Assembly (NCBI GenBank): GCA_038373865.1
Contig: JAXGGA010002986.1
Span: 1-64,000, forward strand
Reading direction: 5' to 3'
From: Uloborus plumipes
Taxonomy: Eukaryota > Arthropoda > Arachnida > Araneae > Uloboridae
Length of the DNA stretch: 64,000 bases
Made by a program: the position numbers and the translations under genes. Positions 21,894 through 32,919 of this stretch are shown here, in pieces; within the stretch, counting starts at the first letter, position 1; each line of letters starts with the position of its first letter. The notes beneath the pieces were generated by a model. The model was given only the letters and a program-made list of their open reading frames with translations, made no database searches and had not been told where the DNA came from.

Positions 21894-22659
21894 GTAAATT
21901 GTTTATTAAACACGTCTTTATTTTCATTTTCTTATTAGCTTTTTTTATGCATCTAAACAATTTTTCGATTTTAGCGCGTATTTGCATGCATAACATTTCG
22001 CTCTTTGTTTTAACCCATTTATGCTCAAGTTTTTCTTAACAATTTTTTTCAGTTTTTTTCTTCTTAAAACTGTTACATGGAATGGTTTACATACATTTTA
22101 GGAGTAAAATAGATCGCCGTTGCCATATTTATTAAGTTATTTAACGTCTTGTTTATGGGACACTGCGCAGATATGTGAGCAAAATACGACCTTACTTGAC
22201 TTTACTTTTGCAAAGTAACCTTACAGAAGGCATCTGTGATCAATTTTAAGCAAATCATTTTAAAATAGTTTAATTTTATGAAAAAAAAGCTCGCAAAAAA
22301 CTTTTACTTTCTGCGGCTACCCATGCTGGATCGTTGCTTGACTGATTTGTCTGAAAATAGCTGTCAATAAATAAACTCTGATGTCCAACTAGTGGCTCTA
22401 TCTGGTTTTCTCAAGAAGAAGGACTATTTAACTTGTGAAAAACAGCTTTAGTAAAATGATATACCCATTGCAGGTTTTTGTATGCTGTAACTAACAAGCG
22501 TCCCGTTTTTAGGGTACTGGGCATAAATGGGTTAATAATCAGTTACCTTGTAGTAAATTATGCCACATTTCTTTATAATGTACTAGCTTTATACCCGGCG
22601 TTGCCCGGGTGCGTATTAATATAAAACTTTAGCTTCTCAAAAAATTCTAATAAAAATTT

Positions 22660-22950
22660 AACGCAAAACTTGTTCATAAACAACGTTCTTAGTTTCACCT
22701 TCAGGCGCAAGAATAAATAATTTTTTGGGTGAACCTACTCTCGAGCAGGCAACATAGAGCTGTCAGTGGGAGAAACAGGGAGACCTCAAATCCACTCCGG
22801 AGTACTTAATTGACTGTCCTTGTGACTTGTTGATCGTGATGGAGAACGCAAGCCTCACTGGAAACTGTAATCTCTTAAAGTTAAAAGGAAGATCCGTTGG
22901 GATTAGTGGTATACGTGGGATAAAAACCGTTTCACCTTCTCCTTTTCCAG
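22660..22950 (-). pseudogene. Helitron PIF1-like helicase, C-terminal fragment
   Basis: The - strand reads FPVRLAFSITINKSQGQSI, then a stop and LYVACSRVGSPKNLF-like residues. These are the last helicase motifs of Helitron PIF1 helicases. The helicase core and Rep domain are missing. At least one stop interrupts it. Confidence 0.8.
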
Positions 22951-22954
22951 ACGA

Positions 22955-23255
22955 TACTCACGCTGACTCTCTGTCTCCGATAGTCTTGATGTAGTAGCTC
23001 TCTCTTATTGTTCTTTTAGACGAAACTGACGCTGACTCACTGTCTCCGATTGTCTTGATCTAGTTGCTCTATCTCTTAGATCTCTTAGACGATACTCACG
23101 CTGCTCATTGCTTTCTGATGCTCTAGCCGTCATATCTCTAATGTGCACTGTCTCTAGTCTTCGATTTCTCTCCTCAGGACTCTCATTTTCACGTTTTTCA
23201 GCCGTTTTTTTTTGCCTTAGTATGAACTTATCCTATTGCTTTCCGTATCTTCGGA
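22955..23255 (-). pseudogene. Helitron protein N-terminal fragment with Arg/Glu-rich repeats
   Basis: The - strand starts MPPKIRKAIG and continues into diverged repeats of the type SETVSQREYRLRE..., as at the N-terminus of arthropod Helitron proteins. It is joined directly to the helicase tail, so the middle of the protein has been deleted. Confidence 0.65.
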
Positions 23256-24368
23256 GGCATTTTTGCAGAGTGGTAGCTAAATATACTTACAATTCAAAAA
23301 TTTATGTTTTTCTTATTCGTTGTTTCCGAGCCTCGAGGTAGAAAGGTTGATAAATCAGAAATAAATTACTTTCTCGCTTTAAAGGTTTATCTCTATCAGT
23401 TGAAAAGAAAAGAAAAAGCAGTTTAATTGTTTTTGACTTATTTCATGCTAAAATGAAATAGGTGAGCCTTGAAATGAAAATTCATTGTTTTAATTTTAAT
23501 CTTTGTTGGAAAATGCTAATATTTAAATACCATAAATTTTATCAATTTGTAACCTAAAGGCTCATGTCGATTAAAAAAATAGGCCTAATAACAGGCTAGA
23601 TTCCTATAAAAGGGTCATTTTTTGACAAAAAACTTGAATTTGAACTTTTTAGACTTTTAAAAATTTCAAGACCCCGCCTACGAGAATTCTAGGGCATCCA
23701 TCAAGGAACCTCTGTGTCAAGTTTGATGAAAATCTGACGCAAACTGTGGATTTGTATAGAGAACAAGTATACATACACTCATTTTTATAGATATAGATCA
23801 TATTTAATTTTGTTCCGTTGTAAGAAATTGTTAAAAATTTATATTTTTATTAAACTAAGATTTGGGGGTAGACTTTTATGTGGTTTAAGACCTAGAAGAT
23901 ATCAAAAACGAGTTCTCTAAAAAGTAGAAAACTAGAAAATCGGTCATTGTATTTTTCAATGAGCCTAAACTGTCCAAAATAATTATCATTATTCATGCAT
24001 TAGATTTTTTTTTTTTTTTTTTTTTTCAAAAATTGATTTCCTTTTTATGAATATGAATTTCAAAATATTTCCCAAAAGTTTTCGGTTTTTCACATAACAA
24101 AAGTAAGAAGTCTTGCGATGAAAAAATTGCGAAGCGATTGTAGTAATTGTTATCAAATTTTTAGATGGATGGTTTTTAGCCATTTGCTGACTCTACCAAT
24201 GCTTTTTGAAGACTCTTATCAAAAACTATGCTCTATATGAGCAACTTCATTTTATATTCTGAAAATAAAATGAAGTATTTTGTGATAATACTCTAATGTA
24301 TTTTTCTCTTATTTTTCACCATTCACTGAGGTCTGATCCGTAAGTAATAAAAAACGCTTTTTTATGTA

Positions 24369-26145
24369 GGGGAATGTGGGACAAAGTGAAATAGTGGAGC
24401 AAAGTGAAATGGTAAAATATTTTCATAGTTTGCCCACCTATTTAGCAATATTTTAACTAAGTTCCTAGACAGATAACTAATTCCTGTTAAAAAATAAATC
24501 GTTCCAAAGATCAACAAAAAAAAAAAACATATACAAACCAATTTCAAAATATGACACCTTTATTGTAATATTCGTGTTTTTCAGAAATATTTCTTATTAC
24601 TATAAAATGATAAAATTTTTGTAATAATCATTTTACTATTAATTGAGGTCTACTAATGTCCAGTAGGGTGTATCACGAAAAATTCTTTTTGGAAATTCAA
24701 AATTTCAAGTTGATAAAAAGTTGTCACTATATTCACATAGTGAAATTTATAACTGAAAAATATTTAGGTTTGCCGGGATTACCCTGAAGTTTCAAGTTTT
24801 TCAGTAAAAACGATGATTTTGAAAAAAAAAAACTATAAATTATGTGTAAAGCAAAAGCAGTTATTTCAGTACAAAAATAGACTACATAAAGAGTAATCTT
24901 TCAATAAAAAATGCATCGGACCTAAAATTTAACTTTTAGGTTTCCAGAAATGGTTATGAAAAACCTCACATTTTCACTTGTCAGTCATATTTTTAGAATA
25001 TTTTTCTATCCTGCAGAATAATTTTTGTTATTGTATTAATAGTATAAACATTAAAGTACAGCACTTTGAAGTACCGAGATTGGTCCATTTTTCCCCTCAA
25101 ATGGTTATTTTGCTTTACACATAATTTATAGAATTTTCAAAGAAATTATAGTTTTTACTAAAAAACTTGAAACTTCAAGGTAATCCCGGTAGACCTAAAC
25201 ATTTTTTAATTTCAAAACAATTTTTTTTAGTAACCATGTGAATATAGTGACAACTTTTTAACTAATAGATTACTCCTTAAGTAGTCCATTTTTTCAGTTA
25301 AATAATTATTTTTTCTTTACGCATAATTTATAGATTTTTTAAGGAAATCATTGTTTTTACTAAAATACTTGGAACTTAAAGGTAACCCCGGCATATCTAA
25401 ATATTTTTCAATTTCAAAATATATTTTTTTGGTAACTCTATGTAAATATAGTGACAACTTTTTATCAACTTGAAATGTTGAATTTCCAAAAAATATTTTT
25501 CGTGATACACCCAAATGTCCAGTGCAATCCTTATTTAGTTTATATTTATCACGTTTTTATTTTAAATACTCAATTTAATTAGTCAATTGCACGTAGGGTT
25601 AATTGGATGGGTCAAAGTGAAATAGCTTATTTCGTTCGCTTATGCAATCATTTACTAAATAACGTCTTTTATTAATTTATTTACGTTATTTTACTTATTA
25701 ATTCACTTATTTATTCATTCATTCACTTATTATGTTATTCATTCTCCATTTTATTCACTCATATCATTTCATTTCTCATATATTAATTAATTGTTTCGTT
25801 TATTTATTTATTCGTTTATTTTTTCGTCAATAGTTCATTTATTCATTTATTTAAGCATTCATTTGATGAAAATTACTCTAACTCATCGCATAGAAAATGT
25901 TTCATTACAAAAATATTGTATTTTTTGCTTTAACCCATGGTTTTTTGAGGAGAAAAATATTCCACTTTTTTTTGAAGGTGCAAAATAACTGTAAAAAAAA
26001 ACTAATAATATTTAAACTCAAGTTGTGTTACAAAATACATTATTCCTTCTACATGTACACTGATTTTTAGAACATATTTATAATTTATTCATTTTGAAAC
26101 GGGTGAGTCATCTTAACTACTGTTTCACTTCGCCCCACATTCCTC
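24369..26145. mobile_element. TA-flanked inverted-repeat element, host of a nested insertion
   Basis: Ends GGGGAATGTGGGACAAAGTG and, reversed, GAGGAATGTGGGGCGAAGTG match over ~27 bp and are flanked by TA (24367-24368 and 26146-26147). Without the nested element it is about 920 bp. An internal echo GGGTCAAAGTGAAATAG stands near 25605 and a TTTATTCAT-type low-complexity tract at 25670-25870. No transposase was recognised. It lies in intron 1. Confidence 0.72.
24665..25513. mobile_element. Nested foldback element with 10-bp TSD
   Basis: The 849-bp element starts AGGGTGTATCACGAAAAAT and ends ATTTTTCGTGATACACCCA. A perfect 10-bp duplication AATGTCCAGT flanks it (24655-24664 and 25514-25523). The arms are ~190 bp long; the right arm is present twice in tandem (about 25080-25290 and 25290-25513). 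The long arms and 9-10 bp duplication suggest a Mutator-like foldback element. Confidence 0.82.
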
Positions 26146-26272
26146 TATTATTTATTGACTGTAACATTTTTTTCACTTCATCGCTTCTTGAATAACAATG
26201 AAAGATCAACACATTTGCTTCAATTAATCATGTACTTATACTTATGAATTTCCTTTGAAATTTTGCAATTAG

Positions 26273-26399
26273 AAGTTCATAGAGCGTGACTACCCCAATA
26301 CCACCTGGATCAGCATGACCGTAATTGGGAATTCCCTGGAAAAAGCCAATGAGATGTATCCCGAGCTTTATGACTACTTCAATGGTTTCAATTCCAAAG
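26273..26399 (+). CDS. SOUL/HEBP-like heme-binding protein, exon 2
   Basis: The exon follows the acceptor GCAATTAG and ends at AAAG|GTATCA, phase 0 in and phase 1 out. It encodes KFIERDYPNTTWIS, matching the Y.E.R.Y....W.S start of SOUL domains, and then MYPELYDYFNGFNSKG, matching the L..Y..G.N.. helix-turn of the family. Its last ~36 bases, including the donor region, occur twice more in the intron that follows (see 26364-26672). Those extra copies could offer a competing donor about 140 nt downstream. Confidence 0.85.
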
Positions 26400-26672
26400 G
26401 TATCACTGTTAAAAAATTTCCTGAAATTTTACGATAAAAGTTACTGGCATCCTTGTTGCCAGTAACTTTTACCGTAAAATATTTTTTTACTGTAAAATTT
26501 TAAGCTTTACGACTACTTCAAAGGTTTCAATTCCGAAGGTCACTGTTAAAAATTTTCCTGAAATTTTACGGTAAAAGTTACTGGCATCCAAGTTGCCAGT
26601 AACTTTTACCGTAAAATAATTTTTACTGTAAAATTTTAAGCTTTACGACTACTTCAAAGGTTTCAATTCCAA
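26364..26672 (+). repeat. Exon-tail triplication around hairpin sequences
   Basis: The sequence AGCTTTAYGACTACTTCAAW through TTCAATTCC occurs at 26364 (true exon), 26503 and 26639, a period of 139 and 136 bp. Between copies lies CACTGTTAAAAATTTYCCTG followed by a strong hairpin with arms GGTAAAAGTTACTGGCA and TGCCAGTAACTTTTACC. Copies 2 and 3 share changes not present in the exon, so they are closest to each other. Confidence 0.88.
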
Positions 26673-26957
26673 TAGATTGAGCATGTGTAGGGCACTATCA
26701 GAAAATTTCAGTTTAACACGTGTACTTTCTATCTCTTTGAGTTTTTTTGATGTTACTTTGTACTCTAAATCATAGGCGGCGGATGCATCTAAAAAGAAGG
26801 GGTCAGAAGAAATGGGAAGATGGTTGTAAGTAGAAGGACCTCTGATATTTTTTTTTGCAAAATTTTGTTGTAGTACTGGATTTTAACAAAACTGATTGAA
26901 TGACATCCAAAAATCACGAAATGTGGCTTCAAAAAATCAAGACGGATAGTCACTGTA

Positions 26958-27065
26958 CCCAGGTAGCACAAAAAACGTTTAAACGTTTTATAAACGTTTT
27001 TAATCCGTTGTCACAACGTTAATAACCATTTTACAACCTTTAAAAAAAGAAGTGTGCTACTTGGG
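26958..27065. mobile_element. 108-bp miniature element with ACGTT-rich core
   Basis: Ends CCCAGGTAGCACA and TGTGCTACTTGGG are flanked by TA on both sides. The core repeats AACGTT/ACGTTT. The ends resemble the element at 3668-4017. Confidence 0.72.
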
Positions 27066-27067
27066 TA

Positions 27068-28121
27068 GACATCCCCTTCCGATTCAAATTACATTCTTAT
27101 GAAATAACATAAAAAGTACTTTTTTGCGGTTTTCAGCTTTTATTTTTGTGAGCTATTCGTGAATTCTCTGAGTAAAAAACAATTTGGAATAGATCATTAA
27201 TTTTCAACTATGAAAAGTGAGGGGGAGTCGTTCCCCTTGCACTAGACGCCTATGTTCTCAATTCTGCATCCTTCTACTTAATTTGTTATGATTCAAAACG
27301 CCTCTATTTATTTCTTCCTTCATTGTTTTTTCTCTTATTACCATTACTTTGCTAAAATTAAAAGAGACCTGACACATGCGCAAATAAGCTGAAGGTTTTT
27401 CCTAAAAACATCAGCGAGTAGTAACGATACATCTTCTTTTAATGCTACTGAAAAAGAAATTTCATCGTTACTAAAAAAAATCATAAAATTCCATTTTTCT
27501 ACTGATTTTCTAGTGAACGAGTACATTTTTTTTCAGTGTCAGTGTTTTCTTCAGTTTCATTCACGAAAAGAACTTTTTGCTCAACTTACTTCGAAACGAA
27601 TATAGCTGTTCTATGATGATGGATACACAATTCCGATTTATTTACATTTTCTAACTCGTTCAAGTTTGAACTAAACGTTTGTGAAAAATCCAATGATCCG
27701 TTTTAACTCGGGATCCTGAAAGTCCGAAATGATGAAAATACGGACTAAGCAAAATAACCTATAAATTGAGCCAAATATCATAAACAAGCTACCATGTGCT
27801 AGAACCGTATGTAGAGTAAAACTACAAAAATACAAAATATCGCTTACAAAAAAATACTTCATTGTTCTAACTCGTCTTTTATGTATACAGTATGTACATC
27901 TTCCTAAATGGTTGTCCGGACCTTTTGAAGTCCGGTTTAAAAGGTTCCAGATTAATGAGCATTTGCTGCATAAAACAACGTGCTTATAAATCAATGCAGA
28001 ATTGGATGTAATAGTAGAGGAGATGCATTTTCGTAGCTTTTAGCAAAGTTTGTCAAAATGTTTGCTTCTACGTATGAGAAGGTTAAAATCTAAATTTTAT
28101 TCATTTGATTTGAAATTGTAT
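27068..28121. other. Intron 2 sequence, nothing recognised
   Basis: AT-rich intronic sequence with no exon, transposon end or array that can be supported. Confidence 0.45.
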
Positions 28122-28215
28122 GTAGGGTAAAGTGGAGTGTATAGGTAAGTGAAATCGTTAAACATTTTTACTGCTTGTAGCACCACCTATTTATGAATGC
28201 TGCAATAACCTTATA
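28122..28215 (+). repeat. Orphan end related to the element at 24369
   Basis: GTAGGGTAAAGTGGAGTG, GTGAAATCGTTAAA and CACCTATTTATGAAT follow the same order as AGGGGAATGTGGGACAAAGT, GTGAAATGGTAAAA and CACCTATTTAGCAAT at 24368-24455. No partner end was found; a decayed or truncated relative. Confidence 0.45.
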
Positions 28216-28239
28216 GTAGCTAGTGTGGATCTTAAGTGA

Positions 28240-28550
28240 GTGTGGCCATGAGGTATAGATTGAACGACCCCAATTTTTCGCTGCTGTCTTGTGCCAGCTA
28301 GGCTGGCGATTTGGGGTACGCTCCCTCACTTTTCCAACCGTACCGTAATTTAGTCCAAAAGCCCACTTCCACAGTACACATTACACACGTGACATAAAGA
28401 CCCCTTTTTAGGGGACGCAACCAATCACAGCACATCAACACATTCACTCAAAGAAATACCAAAGACAGGAGAGGGAAAGTGCATCGATGCCCAAGCCGGG
28501 CGACCACTTCTCTGACCACTAGACAAGTGGCCGGGGACCCCAATTGTGTG
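28240..28550 (-). repeat. Possible tRNA-derived SINE (weak)
   Basis: GC-richer than its surroundings. On the - strand CACTTGTCTAGTGGTCAGAG resembles a tRNA A-box region and GGCATCGATGC might be a decayed B-box. No A-tail or target duplication was found, so this is only a suggestion. Confidence 0.2.
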
Positions 28551-28603
28551 AAATTCTATTTAACTCGGAGTATGATACAACTTAATTTCAAAATCTGTTA
28601 CAG

Positions 28604-28787
28604 GTTTGAAGATGTTCAAGACACCTATCAGGCGTACTCGTATAACGACATGTTATGATGAAGATTGCAAAACGTTAAAGTTCACACTGGGTCTTCGGAT
28701 CCCATTTGATTTAGCTGAAAATCCTCCAAAGCCTTTGGACAAGTCCCTCTTCTTCGAGATAGAACCAGCTGCCCGTTATGTCTCCAG
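28604..28787 (+). CDS. SOUL/HEBP-like heme-binding protein, exon 3
   Basis: Acceptor CTGTTACAG, donor CCAG|GTAAGT, phase 1 in and phase 2 out. It encodes KMFKTPIRRTR, matching the M..PV strand of SOUL domains. It then encodes FTLGLRIPFDLAENPPKP, matching the family's F.IP......PP.P signature, and FFEIEPAARYVS, the strand leading to the conserved F.G motif. The frame is open throughout and GC-richer than the flanking introns. The two conserved signatures make this the most diagnostic exon of the gene. Confidence 0.92.
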
Positions 28788-28808
28788 GTAAGTAAATAAA
28801 ATAATGTA

Positions 28809-28980
28809 ATCAAACCCGCTTATTAGAATATCGGCTAAGAGAATATTCCGCTTAATATAATACATTTTTAATGTACCAAACCAATATAATGTATTATTCT
28901 GATCCCGGATAATGGAATATCCCACTTCTTAGCATATTTTTTCGTGGCAAAACGTATATTTCATTAAGCGGGCTCGACTG
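28809..28980. mobile_element. 172-bp TA-flanked miniature element
   Basis: Ends ATCAAACCCGCTTATTAGAA and, reversed, CAGTCGAGCCCGCTTAATGA, with TA outside each (28807-28808 and 28981-28982). The ends resemble pogo/Tigger-type CAGT...ACC termini. It lies just after exon 3. Confidence 0.6.
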
Positions 28981-29084
28981 TAATTGCAAGTCAGTGAGAT
29001 AACCAGTTTAATAACCAGTTGCGAATTTACAGCATTGCAACAGCTGGGACAGGATCGTACCCAGACTTTTTTTTCGGGGAGGGC

Positions 29085-29775
29085 TTTAGATTTAGCCAAA
29101 CATGTTTCTCAAAAAAGCTATATGATTAAAAAAAATTGATTTCATTTTTATAGTCTATTGATTTTGGTCACAGCAGGTCATTTAAATGAGGGGGTGCTGC
29201 TTTAAGAGTAGGGTCATTCCATATAAAATTAACAACTTTCAGAAATTTTCGTGCCGCACCATTTTTGATTTTGATCAAATTCGGTAGGTAATATGCACCA
29301 ATATTCTGTACTTCCAAACTGTTTTATTTTTTCCTCAAAAAATTTTTATTCATGAGACATAGACATTTTTTGCTCCGTCAAAAAGTAAAATTCGGCATTT
29401 TTGATCTTTTTTCTAAGAGTTCTGGTAAATTTATTTAAAGTGGTAGAAAGATCACACATGGCTTATTTCAAAGCTAAAAGAATGAACTTTGATTTGTGCA
29501 TAAAAAGAAACGATTTACGTTAAACCTAAATAGAAATTTTCGGGGATCAAATCGCGGGTAAAAAGTGCCGTTTTCGTCATTTAAAGCCTTTTTGTCTTGA
29601 AAACCAGCCTCTCCTTCCAAGTCCCTAACCTGAGTTTCGTTTCGGGTAGGATCTTAGGTTTTACCAAACACATTTCTCGTAAAAGTTTATGATCAATAAA
29701 ATTTGAATTCATTTCCAGTCTATTGATTCTGGTTACATCAGGTCATTTAAATGAAAGGTTGCTGCTTTAAAGGCA
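29085..29775 (+). repeat. Two diverged ~125-bp direct repeats in intron 3
   Basis: A block with CTATTGATTYTGGTYACA, CAGGTCATTTAAATGA and GCTGCTTTAAR occurs at about 29085-29213 and 29650-29778. The DNA between starts GGGTCATTCCATATAAAATT, which may be the end of another element. Confidence 0.5.
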
Positions 29776-30826
29776 TTAATTAACATGGGCAAATTTATAA
29801 AATGATGCACCGATTAAATGAAGAGGAAAACATTTGATATGGTCACTACATAGCTTCAGCCCTGTTAAATCTTAGATACCTTTTTAATCATTTAAAAGAA
29901 TAGATGTAAAAAATATATGCGCATTCGAAATAATATTTCTCACGTTCATATTTTTTGCTGTTGTGTAAAGTGTAAAAATATAGAGTTTGGCACTTTCAAA
30001 TTTTGATGTTTTTTGTTAGAAGTACTTAAAATTTGAAGAAAACACTATATTCTTTTGCAAGAAATGATATTCATAGTCACTACAAAAAGAAAAGTACTTT
30101 AAATGAAGCTTTGTATTTGAAAATGTATCAACTAATAGTTTTGTTTTCCAAACAAACTTGAAAAATAAATAAAAAATAAAACAGTTATAGTAATTGGACC
30201 AGAAAAAAGGAGTTTAATAAGAAGCTTTTTGAAGTAGTTTCGAAAAAGTTCGAAGGAAGGTTTAACCCTGAAACCCTTAAATACGGCCCCGATTTAGGAC
30301 GAGTCTCTGATAGGTTTGTCTTTAGGGAAATGAAGGGGGGGGTCAATTCCTCCTCTTCTGGGTTTCAGAAAAAAATATATTTGTAATGCATTTCTGTTGT
30401 TTGTGTTACATATAAATAGCACTGAGTGCACATGAAGGGGTACATAAAAACACCAATATTTCTTAAACGAAAGTAAGTTATTTAAACACAACGAATGAAT
30501 TTTTTTTATTATTATTATCCCAAGTGTAACCCAAGTGTAAGTTCAAGACATCGACGTGGATCAGTGAAGAAGCTAAAACACAATTACATTAAAAACACAC
30601 AGAAATCTAAAATACAAATACTATAAATATACACACACAAAAAATCGAAAAGTCCTAAAATTATATAATATTAAAAACATTTAAAAGTCTAAAATTATTA
30701 AGAAATTTGATGAGAAAAGTTCCCTCTTTGTCAATCCTATACAACTTAAGATGTGTTCGGGCATTGCTGGATGTAAATTACACGATCTAAATTAATTTCT
30801 GAAAGCTATGGTAAAAAATCGTTCAT

Positions 30827-31201
30827 TTATCTCTTTCGGTGATACGTCTTTTCCATTAAAAACATCGCTTTAATCAAGTCTAATTTCTTGTTTAAAATTC
30901 CAGGCCAAGCTTTGCCTTCAATCAACGAAATGAATCGTATTATTACTGTGGTCTCCCGTTGGCTTGCTAAATATACTTTGACTACCAGTTTGGAAGCACT
31001 CTTATCTTCTACAAGATAATATCTGCTTTCAGCTCGGTTACTGTCTATTCCAGACAGATGAAAGAAAAAGGAAAAACTACAGTCTCTGCATGGCACAAAA
31101 GAGAGCGAGCTGTTAAAATTATTCAAGTAGTTGTGCCTTGGCCCTGGAGATAGGACAAGTTGCTCCATTTGAACAACCTTTTTAACAATTTCCTTTCTCA
31201 T
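30827..31201 (-). other. Unrecognised 124-codon open frame in intron 3
   Basis: The frame opens MRKEIVKKVVQMEQLVLS and includes FVPCRDCSFSFFFHLSGID and YYLVEDKSASKLVVKV. Its residue mix is less biased than that of chance frames nearby, but no domain, splice context or neighbour supports a function. It is antisense to the HEBP-like gene. It could be a relic of a transposon protein or chance. Confidence 0.2.
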
Positions 31202-31518
31202 TTGCAGGAGCAGGATCTAAGCCTGCTCCGCTACCCCCCCCCTCCCAAAAAAAAAGAAAAACACTACAATTTTACAGACAACTAAAAGCAATCCCGCATA
31301 CATATAACTAAATTAATTTCTCGAAGTCATATGGAAGGGTAATTGAAGGGCTTAAAGGATGAAGGGACTGTGTTACATTTTAAAAATGAACGCTTTGGAC
31401 AATGGTAAGCAATGTAACTTGATACTAATTAAATAATGTAAGCAAATAAAACTTGATACATCAAAAAGTAGATGTAGACCCTAATGCTAAAAGTAGTAAC
31501 TAAGTCTAACGAGGTTAA

Positions 31519-32021
31519 CCCCTTGCCTGCCCCGGCCGTATATATACGTCGCGCTAAGCCGATGCGTTGCCTGCCCCGGGCGTATATATACGGCTTTCGA
31601 AGTACGCTTCTCTGCAATGCTCTGCTATCATTAAAGCTAGACCTATGGGTTTGGAATGCAATAGAATGTCCTTGACATTGTTTACGACGGACTTGCCTAT
31701 TTCAAAGAAGGGGTGATTTGGAGAGGGGAATATTTTTTGGAACGGGGGAAGCTCTTGCTTTTGTTCCATACGGTGCAGTTATTATTTGTGTTTCTTTTCG
31801 AGTAGATCGTAACTTTTTATTCTTTCGCTTCCATTTTCGTTAGAGTGCTTTATATGTAGTGTTATAAAAGCTTTTTATTTTTTGTTTTGTGAAAGTAAAC
31901 AATTAGAATGAAAAGCGTGCCTCTTCTTTTCCACCGATACACCGCATAACTGCGCGCGCCTGCGCGAAAACCGGTGACACTGGGGAGCGAATCTCGTAAG
32001 TTTTCCTCGGCAGGTAAGGGG
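31519..32021. mobile_element. piggyBac-like non-autonomous element (TTAA)
   Basis: TTAA (31515-31518) then CCCCTTGCCTGCC; at the other end GGCAGGTAAGGGG then TTAA (32022-32025). CCCTTTGCCTGCC-like ends with TTAA are typical of piggyBac relatives. The phrase TTGCCTGCCCCGG and GTATATATACG occurs twice near the left end. No transposase. It lies in intron 3, 278 bp before exon 4. Confidence 0.82.
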
Positions 32022-32299
32022 TTAACAGTTGGCGAGATTTCCGAGTTACACTACTCTCCATTGACTGGAGGCTATCAGCTATCCAGTAACCCTATTACTA
32101 CTATCCATGATTCCAAATCCGAGTCCAGAACAGGTTCAAAATAACAGTTCGCGATCAACTTAACCATGACTTAGGGCCAGTAACTTATTGCAAAATAAGT
32201 TAGTAGTATATGTTTTTTTTTTTTAAACTTATCACCCAACTACCAGGCATTCACAATGTCCATTCATATGCTTTTGCGCTTTCTTTCTCTATTTCTCAG

Positions 32300-32594
32300 A
32301 CCTTTTCGTGGCAAGGCAACAGATAACGTTTTTTGGAGAGAAGCATACAGACTGGTTCAACTGGTTAAAAAGGATCGTTCTGTGGATGTGAATCAATACT
32401 ATGCCATCTGGTACGACGTCTCTGAATGCATGTCCAACCAGAACGAGGTGTGGATTAAGAAGAAACCGGGACAATCTGTCCATGGAAAAAAATTCTGCCC
32501 TCTAAAACAAATGGATGTACAGCAATTAATGAAGTATATTATACGAAAAGGCAATTTCGATGCCCCGCTGAACAACACAATTAAGCAGCTGTGA
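32300..32594 (+). CDS. SOUL/HEBP-like heme-binding protein, exon 4 (C-terminus)
   Basis: Acceptor TTTCTCAG, phase 2 in. The join creates YVSRPFRGKAT, which matches the v.v..F.G.a motif of SOUL proteins. WREAYRLVQLVKKD is the following helix, and YYAIWYDVSECMSNQNEVWI matches the family's Y..a.YD...... NEVW ending. A ~45-residue tail with two Cys follows, ending in IKQL and TGA. Adding all four exons gives 669 nt (222 codons plus stop), close to HEBP1/HEBP2 size (about 190-205). Heme binding is inferred from the family; the ligand site is not conserved enough to point to one residue. Confidence 0.9.
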
Positions 32595-32897
32595 TGATAT
32601 TTTTGATACGATGCATTTCACTTTTTTTACTGTGGATTTTCTTTCTGTCCATGATTGTATTTTTTTTTGATACCATCGATTTTTACCAAGTTGTTGAACT
32701 GTTCGTGAAGAAGTACGTTACGAGGCAGTTTTGGTGCCTCTAAACAATTCAGCGGTTATGGTGGTCTTTTTCATTTAATGTATTTCTATTTTATATTCAT
32801 TATGTCCATGGTCGTATTTTTTGTATTACGAATACTGTAACTTTTAAAAAACCTATCATATAGTTTTTAGAACATATATGTGTAAACCTCTTTTTGA

Positions 32898-32903
32898 AAT
32901 AAA
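32898..32903 (+). terminator. Polyadenylation signal of the HEBP-like gene
   Basis: AATAAA, overlapping a second near-match, about 300 bp after the stop codon; the first good signal downstream on this strand. Confidence 0.55.
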
Positions 32904-32919
32904 TAATCTGTAAAAGTAT

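Larger units (their letters stand above)
22583..23797 (-). mobile_element. Internally deleted Helitron
   Basis: Read on the - strand, it starts TCTATATCTATAAAAATG at 23797. It ends at 22583 with a GC hairpin ACCCGGGCAACGCCGGGT followed by ATAAAGCTAG, the CTRR-type end of Helitrons. It sits between A and T, the standard Helitron target, without target duplication. It carries the beginning and end of a RepHel protein but no HUH replication-initiator motif, so it cannot move on its own. It lies in intron 1 of the HEBP-like gene in antisense orientation. Confidence 0.9.

Noticed and set aside
22958..23340. + strand frame rich in Leu/Ser/Cys
   Set aside because: It is the antisense of the Helitron N-terminal Arg/Glu repeats.
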